A DNA stretch of 64,000 nt from positions 2,171,501-2,235,500 of the forward strand of contig NZ_CP083539.1 of assembly GCF_025144335.1 (NCBI RefSeq), in the 5' to 3' direction. This DNA comes from Jannaschia sp. W003 (lineage in GTDB: Bacteria; Pseudomonadota; Alphaproteobacteria; Rhodobacterales; Rhodobacteraceae). The notes beneath the pieces are model-generated. The model had not been told where the DNA came from. It saw only the letters and a list, made by a program, of their open reading frames with translations, and did no database searches. Below, piece after piece: positions 48,393-58,040 of the stretch (within the stretch, counting starts at the first letter, position 1; each line of letters starts with the position of its first letter). The translations under genes were made by a program, and so were the position numbers.

Positions 48393-48713
48393 GGTTTTCC
48401 CCACTGGCCCGATCGGGGCCGCGGGTGCACCTTGGAGACGTCTCGTGAGTGGCGGCAATTGCGTCGTTGGACTAGTCGGACGGGGGGTCGTTCCGAATAT
48501 TTACGCGATCGCTTCCCGGTCGGGCCGGTGAATTCCGGCGGCGCGATGCGCGGGCCATTTCGCCCGCGGTCGCGAACAGCTTGGCCCGCGCCTCGTGAGG
48601 CGTGGACCGGAGAGCCGCGTCGCGCATCCCATCCGCGATGCGACTTGTGCCGCCGCGTACTGGCAGGCACGGAGAGCGGCGCCGGGATGTCTTTCCCCGG
48701 CGCCGCCTCGCAT
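48393..48713. other. 321-base convergent intergenic region
   Basis: Lies between luxR-type gene and tsf. Apart from the hairpin next to tsf listed separately I see no gene or regulatory signal. Confidence 0.5.
48676..48706 (-). terminator. Hairpin after tsf
   Basis: Perfect 11-base stem GCGGCGCCGGG / CCCGGCGCCGC with a 9-base loop, eight bases after the tsf stop on the minus strand. No T-run. Confidence 0.55.
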
Positions 48714-49589
48714 TCAGCCCCGGGCGGTCTTGGCGACCTCGGCGGCGAAGTCCTCCTTCACCACCTCGATGCCCTCGCCCACTTCCAGGCGCACGTAGCC
48801 GGTGATCTCGACGCCGGCGTCCTTGGCCGCCTGGCCCACGGTCACGTCGGGGTTCACGACGAACTGCTGGTTCAGCAGCGTGACCTCGGCCATGTACTTC
48901 TTCATGCGGCCCTCGATCATCTTCTCGATGACCTGCTCGGGCTTGCCGCTCTCGCGGGCGATGTCGATCTGGACCTGACGCTCCTTCTCGATCACGGCCG
49001 CGTCCAGCTCGTCCTCGTTGAGGGCGGCGGGGTTGGTGGCGGCAATGTGCATGGCGACCTGCTTGCCGAAGGCCTCGTCGGCCGAGGACAGGGCCACCAG
49101 CACGCCGATCTTGCCCATGTCGGTCGCGGCGGCGTTATGCACGTAGGTGACGATGCTTCCGCCCGAGAGCGACTCCATGCGGCGCAGGGTCATGTTCTCG
49201 CCGATCTTGGCGATGGCGTCGGTGATCACGGTGCCCACGGTGCGGCCGCCGATCTCGGCGTCGGTCAGGGCGCCGAGGTCCGGGACCTTCAGCGCGGTGC
49301 GGGCGATGTCGCCGACCATGGACTGGAACTCGGCGTTCTTGCCCACGAAGTCGGTCTCGGAGTTCACCTCGACGGCGACGCCCTTGCCGCCGTCGACGGC
49401 GACGGCCACGAGGCCCTCGGCGGCGGTGCGGCCCGACTTCTTGGCGGCCTTGGCGAGACCCTTGGTGCGCAGCCAGTCCACGGCGGCATCCATGTCGCCG
49501 TCCGTCTCGGTCAGCGCCTTCTTGGCGTCCATCATGCCCGCGCCGGTCGTGTCGCGGAGTTCCTTCACCTGAGCTGCGGTGACTGCCAT
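48714..49589 (-). CDS. tsf: Elongation factor Ts
   Basis: A 291-residue nucleotide-exchange factor for EF-Tu. The UBA-like N-terminus ([21 protein letters not shown]) and EF-Tu-contact core ([10 protein letters not shown]) are present, followed by two repeat subdomains ([19 protein letters not shown]). Normal length. It follows rpsB after 76 bases. Confidence 0.97.
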   Translation of the reverse strand: MAVTAAQVKELRDTTGAGMMDAKKALTETDGDMDAAVDWLRTKGLAKAAKKSGRTAAEGLVAVAVDGGKGVAVEVNSETDFVGKNAEFQSMVGDIARTALKVPDLGALTDAEIGGRTVGTVITDAIAKIGENMTLRRMESLSGGSIVTYVHNAAATDMGKIGVLVALSSADEAFGKQVAMHIAATNPAALNEDELDAAVIEKERQVQIDIARESGKPEQVIEKMIEGRMKKYMAEVTLLNQQFVVNPDVTVGQAAKDAGVEITGYVRLEVGEGIEVVKEDFAAEVAKTARG

Positions 49590-49665
49590 CTGCTCTCTCC
49601 TGAAATGGGGTGCGCGGACGCGGGGCCCCTGCCCCGCGCCCTGATTGTCGTTCGCCGTCCGCGGC

Positions 49666-50469
49666 TTACGCCTCGGCGGGCGCCTCTTCGGCGGCGGGGG
49701 CGTCCTCGGCGGCGGGCTCGACGGCCTCGCCCTCGTCCACGCCCTCCTCGAGTTCGCCGAGGTCGACGCCGGCGGCGCCGAGCTGGGCGCTCATGCCGTC
49801 GAGCGCCGCGCGGGCGATCAGGTCGCAGTAGAGCGCGATGGCGCGGGCCGCGTCGTCGTTGCCCGGGATCACGTAGTCAACGCCGTCGGGCGAGCAGTTC
49901 GTGTCGACCACGGCCACCACCGGGATGCCGAGCTTCTTGGCCTCGGCGATGGCGAGGTCTTCCTTGTTGACGTCGATAACGAAGAGCAGATCCGGCAGTC
50001 CACCCATTTCGCGGATGCCGCCCAGGGTCGCGGTCAGCTTCTGCTGGTCGCGCTCCATGCCGAGCCGCTCCTTCTTGGTGAGGCCCTCGCCGCCCTGCTC
50101 GATCGCTTCGTCGATGGATTTCAGGCGGTTGATCGAGTTCGACACGGTCTTCCAGTTGGTGAGCGTGCCGCCCAGCCAACGGTGGTTCATGTAGTACTGG
50201 GCGCAGCGCTCGGCGGCGTCGGCGATCGGCTTCTGGGCCTGGCGCTTGGTGCCGACGAAGAGGATGCGACCGCCCTTGGCGACGGTGTCGCGGACGACCT
50301 GGAGGGCCTGGTCGAGCATCGGGACCGTCTGGGTGAGGTCCATGATGTGGATGCCGCCCTTGGCGCCGTAGATGTACGGCCCCATGCGGGGGTTCCAGCG
50401 CTGGGTCTGGTGGCCGAAGTGGACGCCGCTCTCGAGGAGCTGGCGCAGCGAAAATTCGGGCAGTGCCAT
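49666..50469 (-). CDS. rpsB: Ribosomal protein uS2
   Basis: A 267-residue 30S protein: [69 protein letters not shown] Glu/Ala-rich acidic tail (about residues 236-267) extends the usual 230-240 residue body. ATG 50469 is the family start with AAAGGTAA before it; the frame is open about 19 codons upstream. Unlike many relatives it is not next to pyrH and frr, which lie 25 kb away. Confidence 0.97.
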   Translation of the reverse strand: MALPEFSLRQLLESGVHFGHQTQRWNPRMGPYIYGAKGGIHIMDLTQTVPMLDQALQVVRDTVAKGGRILFVGTKRQAQKPIADAAERCAQYYMNHRWLGGTLTNWKTVSNSINRLKSIDEAIEQGGEGLTKKERLGMERDQQKLTATLGGIREMGGLPDLLFVIDVNKEDLAIAEAKKLGIPVVAVVDTNCSPDGVDYVIPGNDDAARAIALYCDLIARAALDGMSAQLGAAGVDLGELEEGVDEGEAVEPAAEDAPAAEEAPAEA

Positions 50470-50634
50470 CAGTAGGTTACCTTTCCGGTTTGAGCCTCGG
50501 CGGGGGATCAAGGGCATGGTGCCCAACCGGTGGACCGTCCGGGATGTCTCCCCGGAGCGGCCCGCCCCCGCCTGCGAAGTGCGCGCGATCTAGTGGATCG
50601 GGGCGGCGGCGGCAAGCGCGGAATCGGGGGGGCG

Positions 50635-50670
50635 CCTCCCGTGCACCCCCCGTACACCCCCCGTGCATAC
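50635..50670. repeat. 11-bp tandem repeat, second copy
   Basis: Units CCTCCCGTGCA, CCCCCCGTACA and CCCCCCGTGCA, then TAC, in the same order as at 4977-5012. It starts 13 bases from the stop of the SYLF-domain gene, within the 213-base gap before rpsB. Confidence 0.75.
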
Positions 50671-50682
50671 CGCGCGTCGCCC

Positions 50683-51240
50683 CTAGGGCAGGATGCGGGT
50701 GTACTTCTGGCCCTCGATGGTGGCGCCCGCGATCAGGCCGGCCTGGCCGAACACCACGGCGACCACCGGGGTCAGGAGCGTGGTCGTGTCGGTGGTCAGC
50801 GCGCCGGTGCGGGACGCCATCGCGTACTCCAGGTCGGCGCCGGCCACCCAGCCGCGCGAGGTGCGGAAGTCCGACAGCGCGCGCTCGGTCATGAAGAACA
50901 GCGCGTGGCTGTACTGCTGCGCCCCGAGCTGGAGTCCAACGGAGGCGTTGGCCACCGAGTAGTAGTCGACGGTCGCGTCGTCGACGCGCAGCGCACCGCG
51001 GCCGAAGGCCCCGCCGAGGCCGACGCCGGCCTCGGTCACGAGGGGCAGCATCAGCACGCCCACGGACTTGTCGGCGAGGGTCCGCGTCTCGGGAAGCTCC
51101 CGGTACATGAAGGAGAAGGCGGCGTCGGTGCGGGCGTCGATGCGGCCCGCGCCGTTGGAGCCGACGCCGTTGCCGCAGGCCGCGAGGGCCAGCGGGGCGG
51201 ATGCGGCCGCGAGGAAGCGGCGACGCGAGAGTGCGGTCAT
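50683..51240 (-). CDS. SYLF-domain (YSC84-related) lipoprotein
   Basis: A 185-residue protein with a Tat-type leader (SRRRFLAAASAPLALAAC) ending in a lipobox (LALAAC), so it should be exported folded and lipidated at Cys22. The mature part is a SYLF domain: SVGVLMLPLVTEAGVGLGGAFGRGAL, YYSVANASVGLQLGAQQYSHAL, ALFFMTERAL. The domain binds phosphoinositide or other lipids in eukaryotes; its bacterial role is unclear. ATG at 51240. Single gene on the minus strand. Confidence 0.85.
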   Translation of the reverse strand: MTALSRRRFLAAASAPLALAACGNGVGSNGAGRIDARTDAAFSFMYRELPETRTLADKSVGVLMLPLVTEAGVGLGGAFGRGALRVDDATVDYYSVANASVGLQLGAQQYSHALFFMTERALSDFRTSRGWVAGADLEYAMASRTGALTTDTTTLLTPVVAVVFGQAGLIAGATIEGQKYTRILP

Positions 51241-51323
51241 GGGGTCACCTGTGTCTGTCTGCTCGGTCCGGGGTCTGGTGCCCCTTCGACGCCGGCGAGA
51301 CTAGCGCGCGGCCCCCTGCCCTG

Positions 51324-52667
51324 TCACGCCTCCGGGGCGCGCGCGGCCTCGGGTGTGTCATCCGGGAATCGCCGGGCGAAGTGCTCGGCCTGACGGGCGG
51401 TCCAGCGGACGCGCAGCGCGAAGCCCTCCTCGCCCTGCCGCTCGCCCGTGACCACGCCCGCCTCGTGCAGCCATGCGCGCGCGGCGCCGGCCGCGAAGGG
51501 CAGCGCGACGGTGCCCTCGACCATGGAGGCCGACAGGCGCTCCGCGATCTCGGCGAGCACGGCGTCGAGCCCCTCGCCGGTCAGGGCCGAGGCGAGGTAC
51601 ACCGCATCGTCGCGTCCCGCGCGGTTCTCGGCCACGGCCCGCTCCTCGGGGGCGAGCGCGTCGAGCTTGTTCCACAGCTCCAGCTTGGGCACGTCGGCGC
51701 CCACGCCGAGCGCTTCCATGATCGTCTCCACGTCGCGGGCCTGCGCCTCGCTTTCGGGATGCGAGATGTCGCGGACGTGGAGGATCAGGTCCGCCTCCAG
51801 CACCTCCTCGAGGGTGGCGCGGAAGGCGGCGACGAGCTGGGTGGGCAGGTCCGAGATGAAGCCCACCGTGTCCGAGAGGATCACGTCGAGGGCGTCGCGG
51901 GTGCCGCCGGTGTTCAGCTTCACGGCGCGCATGGTCGGATCGAGCGTGGCGAACAGCATGTCCGCGGCCATGACCTCGGCGCCGGTGAGGCGGTTGAAGA
52001 GCGTGGACTTGCCGGCGTTGGTGTAGCCCACGAAGGCCACGACGGGGTACGGCACCTTGGCGCGCGCGGCGCGGTGCAGCTCGCGGGTGCGGGTGACCTT
52101 CTCGAGCTGCTTGCGGATGCGGACGATCTGCTCGTCGATGGCGCGTCGGTCGGCCTCGATCTGGGTCTCGCCGGGGCCGCCCACGAAGCCGAGGCCGCCG
52201 CGCTGGCGCTCCAGGTGCGTCCAGGCGCGCACGAGGCGGGTGCGCTGGTAGCTGAGGGCGGCCAGCTCCACCTGCAGCACGCCCTCGCGGGTGGCGGCGC
52301 GGTCGGCGAAGATCTCGAGGATGAGCGAGGTGCGGTCCAGGAGCTTGACCTTCCAGGCCTTCTCCAGGTTGCGCTGCTGCACGGGGCTGACGTTGCCGTC
52401 GATCAGCACCAGCTCGACCTCGTCCGCCTCGATGCGGCGGCCAAGTTCTTCCAGCTTGCCGGAGCCGAACAGGCGGCCGGGATGGGGGCGCGGCAGACGC
52501 ACCACCTCGTCGCCCACGACCTCCAGCCCCGGAAGCGCGTGGGCGAGGCTGACGGCCTCGGCGAGTGCCAGGCGCGGGTCGCGGCCCGAGCGGTCGGCGC
52601 CCCGCGTGTCGGGATGCAGGATCAGCGCGCGGGTCGGCCGGGCCGCGGTGTCGAAGGCCTCAGGCAG
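51324..52667 (-). CDS. hflX: Ribosome-associated GTPase HflX (start uncertain)
   Basis: The protein reads as a full HflX: N-terminal domain ([51 protein letters not shown]), then [15 protein letters not shown] and the G domain [26 protein letters not shown]. It splits stalled ribosomes. The first ATG/GTG/TTG in frame is GTG 52517 (397 residues), which would cut off about 50 conserved residues. Full length needs a non-standard start; CTG 52667, inside the end of hfq, is the best candidate (447 residues). hfq-hflX pairing is ancestral. Confidence 0.88.
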   Translation of the reverse strand: MPEAFDTAARPTRALILHPDTRGADRSGRDPRLALAEAVSLAHALPGLEVVGDEVVRLPRPHPGRLFGSGKLEELGRRIEADEVELVLIDGNVSPVQQRNLEKAWKVKLLDRTSLILEIFADRAATREGVLQVELAALSYQRTRLVRAWTHLERQRGGLGFVGGPGETQIEADRRAIDEQIVRIRKQLEKVTRTRELHRAARAKVPYPVVAFVGYTNAGKSTLFNRLTGAEVMAADMLFATLDPTMRAVKLNTGGTRDALDVILSDTVGFISDLPTQLVAAFRATLEEVLEADLILHVRDISHPESEAQARDVETIMEALGVGADVPKLELWNKLDALAPEERAVAENRAGRDDAVYLASALTGEGLDAVLAEIAERLSASMVEGTVALPFAAGAARAWLHEAGVVTGERQGEEGFALRVRWTARQAEHFARRFPDDTPEAARAPEA

Positions 52668-52899
52668 CGTCGTCGCCGTTGTAGAGCGAGATGGGCTGCG
52701 AGGGCATCACGGTGGAGATGGCGTGCTTGTAGACGAGCTGGGACTGACCGTCGCGGCGCAGGAGCACGCAAAAGTTGTCGAACCAGGTGATCACGCCCTG
52801 AAGCTTCACGCCGTTGATGAGGAAGATCGTGACCGGCACCTTCGTCTTGCGGACATGATTGAGGAAGGCGTCCTGGAGGTTCTGCTTGTCCGAGGCCAT
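52660..52899 (-). CDS. hfq: RNA chaperone Hfq
   Basis: A 79-residue Sm-like hexamer-forming protein that pairs small RNAs with mRNAs. Sm1 is [21 protein letters not shown] and Sm2 ends with the diagnostic YKHAIS. No long C-terminal tail. It overlaps or abuts hflX and follows trkH on the same strand after 128 bases, where its promoter probably lies. Confidence 0.97.
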   Translation of the reverse strand: MASDKQNLQDAFLNHVRKTKVPVTIFLINGVKLQGVITWFDNFCVLLRRDGQSQLVYKHAISTVMPSQPISLYNGDDAA

Positions 52900-53027
52900 G
52901 AGTCGTTCCTTGCGTGCGGCCCTTGACCGGGCCGTCTTTCCCGTTGGTCCGGATCGTTATGCGGGGGGGGCCGCACGGTTTCCAGTGCCGAATCGCGCGT
53001 TTCGGCCCGAATGGTGCCCGCTTGCGC

Positions 53028-54521
53028 CTACTTTCGCCAGAAATCGGGGTTGAACAGCGCGATCAGCGCCAGCGCCTCCAGCCGGCCCACGAGCATCGCG
53101 GCGCACAGGATCACCTTGGCGGGGTCGGACACGGCGGCGGTGCCGCCCTCCAGCGCGATGGTGGCGAGGGGGCCGCACAAGGTCAGCACGGCGGAGGCGA
53201 GGACGATGGATTCGCGGAAATCCAGCTCGGTCAGCCCGAGCAGGAGCGTGACGACGGCGATCGACGTGGCGAAGAGCATGAAGAAGACCCAGGCCGCCTC
53301 GACCCCGCGCGCCGGCAGGTGGCCCGACTGCGGCGCGTGGGAGCCGACCGAGTGCGGGTGGACCAAGAGCGCCATCTCGCGGCGCCCGTGGGCGTAGAGG
53401 GCATAGACGCGCAGGAGCTTCACGCCGCCCGCGGTCGTGGCGACGCCGCCGCCGAACATGGCGAGGCCGACGAGGAGCACGGCGGGCGTCTCGAGCCCGG
53501 ACCAGGCGCGGGCCTCGATCCAGCCGCCCGACTCGAAGCCTGTGGTGGTCAGGAAGCTGAGCACGGTGAAGGTGGCGCCCCAGTAGGCCTTGACCGCCTC
53601 GGCGAGGTTCTCGCCGCCGCGCACCTCGAAGGCGCCGATCCAGTGGCGCAGGAACAGGAGCGTCGGGACGGCGAGCACGATGGCGACGGCGAGGCGCAGC
53701 TCGCGGTCGGCCACGAGACGCTGCACCTGCTCGCGGTGCAGGTCGGTGGCGAAGGTCAGACGCGAGACGGCGAAGAAGAGGAACGCGAAGACCGCGATCT
53801 CGCCCCAGGGGCCGAAGGGCTCGTCGTTGCCGACGATGCCGGAGGTGGAGAGCGTGGACATGGCGCGGATCGCGGCCTCGGTGGGATCCATGCCGCTGGC
53901 CGCGAGCATCATCCATAAGGCGAGCGTGAGGCCGGCGTAGATGGGGGTGAGCTGCGCGGCGTAGCGGGCGATGCGCTGGGACGGCAGCGCCTCCTGGATC
54001 AGCGAGGAGAGGCGCGCGGACTGGCCGGTGCGGGGCGACCACGTGACCTCGAAGCCGCCCAGGCGGATGGGCGCGAGGATGGCAGCGGCGCCGACCCAGA
54101 CGAGGAGGCCGCCCTCCCAGGCGACGAGGGCGCGCCAGAGGTGGAGCGTGGGCGACAGGCGGTCGGGGTCGTAGAGGGTGCCGCCCGTGGTGGTGAGGGC
54201 GGCGGTCATCTCGAGGTAGAGGTTGAGGGTGGAGGTGTCGCGGATCACCTCCCGCATGGGCTGGAGCGCGAGGGCGGGCAGCAGGACGTAGGTGCCGACG
54301 AGGGCCAGGAGGTGCGAGCGGGCGATGCTGCCGCGCCGGGTGCGCATGGTGGCGAGGGCGACCGCGGCGATCAGGGCGCCGGAGATGAGCGTCCAGTAGA
54401 AGAAGGCGCGGGCCTCCTCGTGGGCGTCGCGCGCGAGGGCGTGGAGCGCGGGCACCGGCATGGACAGCGTGAGCACCGCCGCGAGGGCGACCAGGAGGGG
54501 GAGGCGTTCGAGGCGCTCCAC
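53028..54521 (-). CDS. trkH: TrkH-family potassium transporter, membrane subunit
   Basis: A 497-residue inner-membrane protein with about ten hydrophobic helices. Selectivity-filter repeats are visible: TAALTTTGGTLY (about 105-116), AMSTLSTSGIVGND and SFLTTTGFESGG, and the last LASAVLTLCGPLAT; each follows a half-membrane helix. It moves K+ with regulation by TrkA. GTG start is one base after the trkA stop, so they are coupled. Confidence 0.93.
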   Translation of the reverse strand: MERLERLPLLVALAAVLTLSMPVPALHALARDAHEEARAFFYWTLISGALIAAVALATMRTRRGSIARSHLLALVGTYVLLPALALQPMREVIRDTSTLNLYLEMTAALTTTGGTLYDPDRLSPTLHLWRALVAWEGGLLVWVGAAAILAPIRLGGFEVTWSPRTGQSARLSSLIQEALPSQRIARYAAQLTPIYAGLTLALWMMLAASGMDPTEAAIRAMSTLSTSGIVGNDEPFGPWGEIAVFAFLFFAVSRLTFATDLHREQVQRLVADRELRLAVAIVLAVPTLLFLRHWIGAFEVRGGENLAEAVKAYWGATFTVLSFLTTTGFESGGWIEARAWSGLETPAVLLVGLAMFGGGVATTAGGVKLLRVYALYAHGRREMALLVHPHSVGSHAPQSGHLPARGVEAAWVFFMLFATSIAVVTLLLGLTELDFRESIVLASAVLTLCGPLATIALEGGTAAVSDPAKVILCAAMLVGRLEALALIALFNPDFWRK

Positions 54522-54522
54522 G

Positions 54523-55905
54523 TCAGAAGAAGTCCACCTGCACCTGGAGGAGACGCTCCACCTCGGGGACGTCGTCGGCGAGCGCGAAGATGACCACGGT
54601 GTCGCCCTCCTCGATGCGGGTGGAGCCGGTGGGCTTCTCGACGGCGCCGCCGCGCTTGCGGATGGCGCCGACGAGGGCGCCCTCGGGGAAGCCGACGGCG
54701 GAGATGGTGCGGCCCGAGAGGGGCGAGGTGCCCATGACCTGCGCCTCGATGATCTCGGCCTCGGCGTCGCCCACGGAGTAGACGTTGCGCACCCGGCCGT
54801 GGCGCACGTGGCGCAGGATCGAGGACACCGTGGTCTGGCGGGGGTTGATGTAGGCGTCGATGCGCAGAGGCTCCATCAATGGCACCAGCGTGGGGTCGTT
54901 GATGAGCGCGATGGTCTTGGGGCATCCGCTCGCCTTGGCACGCACCGCGGCGAGCATGTTGGTCTTGTCGTCGTCGGTGACGCAGAGCACCGCATCCGCG
55001 CGGTCGATCGAGGCCTCGCGCAGCAGCTCCATGTCGAGGCCGTCGCCCGACAGCACGATGGTGCGCTCCAGCGCCTCGGCGGCGCGCTCGGCGGACTGGC
55101 GGTTCTTCTCGATCATCTTGGCGCGGATGCGGTCGGGCGCCTCCTCCAGCGCCAGCGCCACGGCGAGGCCGACGTTGCCGCCGCCGATGATGACCACGCG
55201 CTCCTGCTTGCGGACGTCCTTGCCGAAGATCTCCTGGGTGCGGGCGAGGTCGGCCTCGTGGCACATCACGTAGATCTGGTCGCCCGCGTAGAGCTGGTCG
55301 CCCGGCTCGGGGGCGAAGAGGCGCTTGCCGCGGCGGCGCACGCCGACCACGACGGCGCGCAAGGTCGAGAACAGCTCCGAGAGCTGGCGCAGCGGCGTGT
55401 CGAGAACGGGGCAGTCCTCGCCGAGCAGGAGGCCGATGAGCTGGGCCTGCCCGTCCATGAAGCTCTCGACGTCGAAGGCCTCGGGCGCGCGCAGCCGGCG
55501 CAGCGCGGCCTGGGCCACCTCGCGCTCGGGCGAGATCACCACGTCGATGGGCATGTGGTCGCGGCGGTAGAGGTCGGCGCGCATGGCGGCGAGGTAGCTC
55601 TGGGCGCGCAGGCGCGCGATCTTGCGCGGCACCGTGAACACCGAGTGGGCCACCTGGCAGGTGACCATGTTGACCTCGTCGGAATGGGTGGCGGCGATCA
55701 GCATGTCGGCGTCCTCGGCGCCTGCCCGCTCCAGCACGTCCGGGTAGGAGGCGAAGCCGGTAATGCCCTGCACGTCGAGCGTGTCGGTGGCGCGGTGCAC
55801 GAGGTCGGGGTCGTTGTCGACCACGGTGACGTCGTTGCGCTCGCCCGAGAGGTGGCGGGCGATCTGCCAGCCGACCTGGCCCGCGCCGCAGATGATGACC
55901 TTCAT
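54523..55905 (-). CDS. trkA: Trk system potassium uptake protein TrkA
   Basis: A 460-residue cytoplasmic regulator with two RCK units. The first NAD-binding motif is VIICGAGQVGWQIA at the N-terminus, the second VVIIGGGNVGLAVA (about 235-248); each is followed by a TrkA-C domain (DTPLRQLSELFS..., SGRTISAVGFPEGALVGAI). ATG 55905 places the nucleotide motif at the start; the frame is open 20 codons upstream without similarity. Coupled to trkH. Confidence 0.95.
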   Translation of the reverse strand: MKVIICGAGQVGWQIARHLSGERNDVTVVDNDPDLVHRATDTLDVQGITGFASYPDVLERAGAEDADMLIAATHSDEVNMVTCQVAHSVFTVPRKIARLRAQSYLAAMRADLYRRDHMPIDVVISPEREVAQAALRRLRAPEAFDVESFMDGQAQLIGLLLGEDCPVLDTPLRQLSELFSTLRAVVVGVRRRGKRLFAPEPGDQLYAGDQIYVMCHEADLARTQEIFGKDVRKQERVVIIGGGNVGLAVALALEEAPDRIRAKMIEKNRQSAERAAEALERTIVLSGDGLDMELLREASIDRADAVLCVTDDDKTNMLAAVRAKASGCPKTIALINDPTLVPLMEPLRIDAYINPRQTTVSSILRHVRHGRVRNVYSVGDAEAEIIEAQVMGTSPLSGRTISAVGFPEGALVGAIRKRGGAVEKPTGSTRIEEGDTVVIFALADDVPEVERLLQVQVDFF

Positions 55906-56056
55906 GCACGCGCCCCGCGCCGTTTCCCGACCCGCTTTCCTAGAGCGGGGGCGCGGGGGGGTCAATCGAACGGGGAGCGCGCCGGGGGCGGCCGGCGCAA
56001 GTCGCTGACGGCGCGAGATATCTTGCAGTGCGGCGCGCCGTCGCTAGGGTTGCGGC

Positions 56057-56551
56057 ATGAGACGCATCGCCACCCTCCCCGCCCTTCTTGCCCTCGCCGC
56101 CTGCGCGGGCGCCCCCGCCGCCGGGCCGCCCGTGCCGGTCTACCTCAAGCCCTCGGTCTCGGCGCGGCAGGCGCTGGAGGACGTGGCGATCTGCCGCGAG
56201 GAGGCGCGGCGCGCCGTGCCGCGGCGGTCGGTCCCGGTCTCGGTGCAGCCCACGATCTCGGTGGGCGTGAGCCGGTGCTCGGGCCGCGTCTGCGTCGGCG
56301 CCAGCCAGGGACTGGGCGGCGGCATCGGCGCGCGCGTCGGGCCGCTGGGCTACGAGCGCTTCCCCACGGCGCGGGTGGACCGCAACGCGCCCCTGCGCGG
56401 CGAGGCGATCGGGGCCTGCATGGGGGCCAAGGGCTACGGTCTGACCACCCTACCCCGCTGCACCGGTCCCGCGCGGGCGCTGCAGAGCCACCCGTTCGAC
56501 ACCACGGGGCTGTGCGTGGCCCGGGGCGAGGTGATCGCCGAGCCGGTCTGA
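56057..56551 (+). CDS. Small exported lipoprotein of unknown family
   Basis: A 164-residue protein with a lipoprotein signal (MRRIATLPALLALAAC; lipobox LAAC, lipidated Cys16). The mature part is short and has six further Cys residues in pairs (VSRCSGRVCV, GACMGAKGYGLTTLPRC, GLCVARG), which may form disulfides. The segment GACMGAKGYGLTTLPRC resembles short repeats in other roseobacter lipoproteins, but I do not recognise a named family. It is divergent from trkA and convergent with ntrX. Confidence 0.7.
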   Translation: MRRIATLPALLALAACAGAPAAGPPVPVYLKPSVSARQALEDVAICREEARRAVPRRSVPVSVQPTISVGVSRCSGRVCVGASQGLGGGIGARVGPLGYERFPTARVDRNAPLRGEAIGACMGAKGYGLTTLPRCTGPARALQSHPFDTTGLCVARGEVIAEPV

Positions 56552-56570
56552 GGGGCGTTCGCCGCCCGGC

Positions 56571-56603
56571 CCGTCATCCCCGGGCCCGACCCGGGGATGA
56601 CGG
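56571..56603. terminator. Strong bidirectional hairpin between lipoprotein gene and ntrX
   Basis: Perfect 14-base stem CCGTCATCCCCGGG with loop CCCGA. It matches the GTCATCCCCGGG...CCCGGGGATGAC type of palindrome often dispersed in alphaproteobacterial intergenic regions, and ends both converging genes. Confidence 0.7.
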
Positions 56604-56639
56604 ACCGTGGGGGCCGAAGCGCCCGGGGGCGCCCTCCCC

Positions 56640-58040
56640 CTAGGTGTCCACCCGGGCCACCCGCGCGCCGCCGCGCGAGGCGGTGACGACGCCGAGGCTC
56701 TTGAGCTTTCTGTGCAGCGCCGAGCGCTCCATGCCCACGAAGCTGGCCGTCCGCGAGATGTTACCGCCGAAGCGGTTGATCTGCGTCATCAGGTACTGGC
56801 GCTCGAACAGCTCGCGCGCCTCGCGCAGAGGCAGCGAGGCGAGCGAGCCCGACAAGGTCACGTCGCCGGTGTCGCCGCCGCCCTCGGAGGGGTTCGGCAG
56901 CTCCGACGGCTCGATCGGCCCCGTGCCCTCGCCCAGGATCAGCACCCGCTCGATCATGTTGCGCAGCTGGCGCACGTTGCCGGGCCAGCGCATGGTCTGC
57001 AGCAGCGCGCGGGTCTCGTCGCCCAGGGGGCGGAGCGGCAAGCCTTGGGCCTTGTTGAGCGCGTTGATGAAGTGGTCCGCGAGCACCGGAATGTCCTCGC
57101 GCCGGTCCTCGAGCGCGGGCACCTCGACGGGCACGACGTTGAGGCGGTGGAAGAGCTCCTCGCGGAAGCGGCCGGCGCGGATCTCGCCCTCCAGGTCGCG
57201 GTTCGTGGAGGAGAGCACGCGCAGGTCCACGCGCACCTTCTCGGAGCCGCCCACGCGCTGGAACGCCTGCTCCACCAACACCCGCAGGATCTTTCCTTGG
57301 GTGGCCATGGGCATGTCGGCCACCTCGTCGAAGTAGAGCACCCCCTCGTGGGCCTGCTCCAGGAGGCCCTGCTCGATGCCGCGCTCGGGGCTCTCGCGGC
57401 CGAACAGCACGGCCTCCATGCGCTCGGGCTCGATCGAGGCGCTGCTGACGGTGACGAAGGGCGCGCCGGCGCGGCTGGAGTTCGCGTGGATCCAGCGGGC
57501 GGCCACCTCCTTGCCCGACCCGGCGGGCCCCGACAGCATGACGCGGGCGTTGGAGTTGGTGACCTTCTTGAGGTTCGACACGAGCGTGCGGAAGCCGGGC
57601 GACTGGCCGATCATCTCGGCCGAGGCGGCGTCCTTGCGGCGCAGCTCGGAGTTCTCGCGGCGCAGGCGCGCGGTCTCGGTGGCGCGGCCGACCACCACCA
57701 TGAGCTGGTCGATGTTGAACGGCTTCTCGATGTAGTCGTAGGCGCCCTGCTTGATGGCGGCGACCGCGATCTCGATGTTGCCGTGGCCCGAGATGATGAT
57801 GACGGGCACGTCCGGATACTCGCGGCGCGCGACCTTCAGGATGTCGATGCCGTCCATCTCGCTGTCCTTCAGCCAGATGTCGAGGATCATGACGGCCGGC
57901 TCCTCGTCGCGCAGCGCGTCCATGCACTCGGTCGCCGTGCCGGCGGTGCGCGTGCGGTAGCCCTCGTCCTCGAGGATGTCCGAGATCAGCGAGCGGATGT
58001 CGCTCTCGTCGTCGGTGATCAGGATGTCGCCCATTTTCAT
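56640..58040 (-). CDS. ntrX: Nitrogen/redox response regulator NtrX
   Basis: A 466-residue regulator. Receiver domain about 1-125 (ILITDDESDIRSLI; phospho-Asp in MILDIWLKDSE; Lys in YIEKPF), AAA+ domain with Walker A SGPAGSGKE and Walker B GVLYFDEV, and a Fis-type C-terminal helix-turn-helix (NISRTASFVGMERSALHRKLK). The sigma-54 contact motif GAFTGA is missing; LFGRESPERGIEQG stands there. ATG 58040 (or Met3) overlaps the ntrY stop. Confidence 0.94.
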   Translation of the reverse strand: MKMGDILITDDESDIRSLISDILEDEGYRTRTAGTATECMDALRDEEPAVMILDIWLKDSEMDGIDILKVARREYPDVPVIIISGHGNIEIAVAAIKQGAYDYIEKPFNIDQLMVVVGRATETARLRRENSELRRKDAASAEMIGQSPGFRTLVSNLKKVTNSNARVMLSGPAGSGKEVAARWIHANSSRAGAPFVTVSSASIEPERMEAVLFGRESPERGIEQGLLEQAHEGVLYFDEVADMPMATQGKILRVLVEQAFQRVGGSEKVRVDLRVLSSTNRDLEGEIRAGRFREELFHRLNVVPVEVPALEDRREDIPVLADHFINALNKAQGLPLRPLGDETRALLQTMRWPGNVRQLRNMIERVLILGEGTGPIEPSELPNPSEGGGDTGDVTLSGSLASLPLREARELFERQYLMTQINRFGGNISRTASFVGMERSALHRKLKSLGVVTASRGGARVARVDT

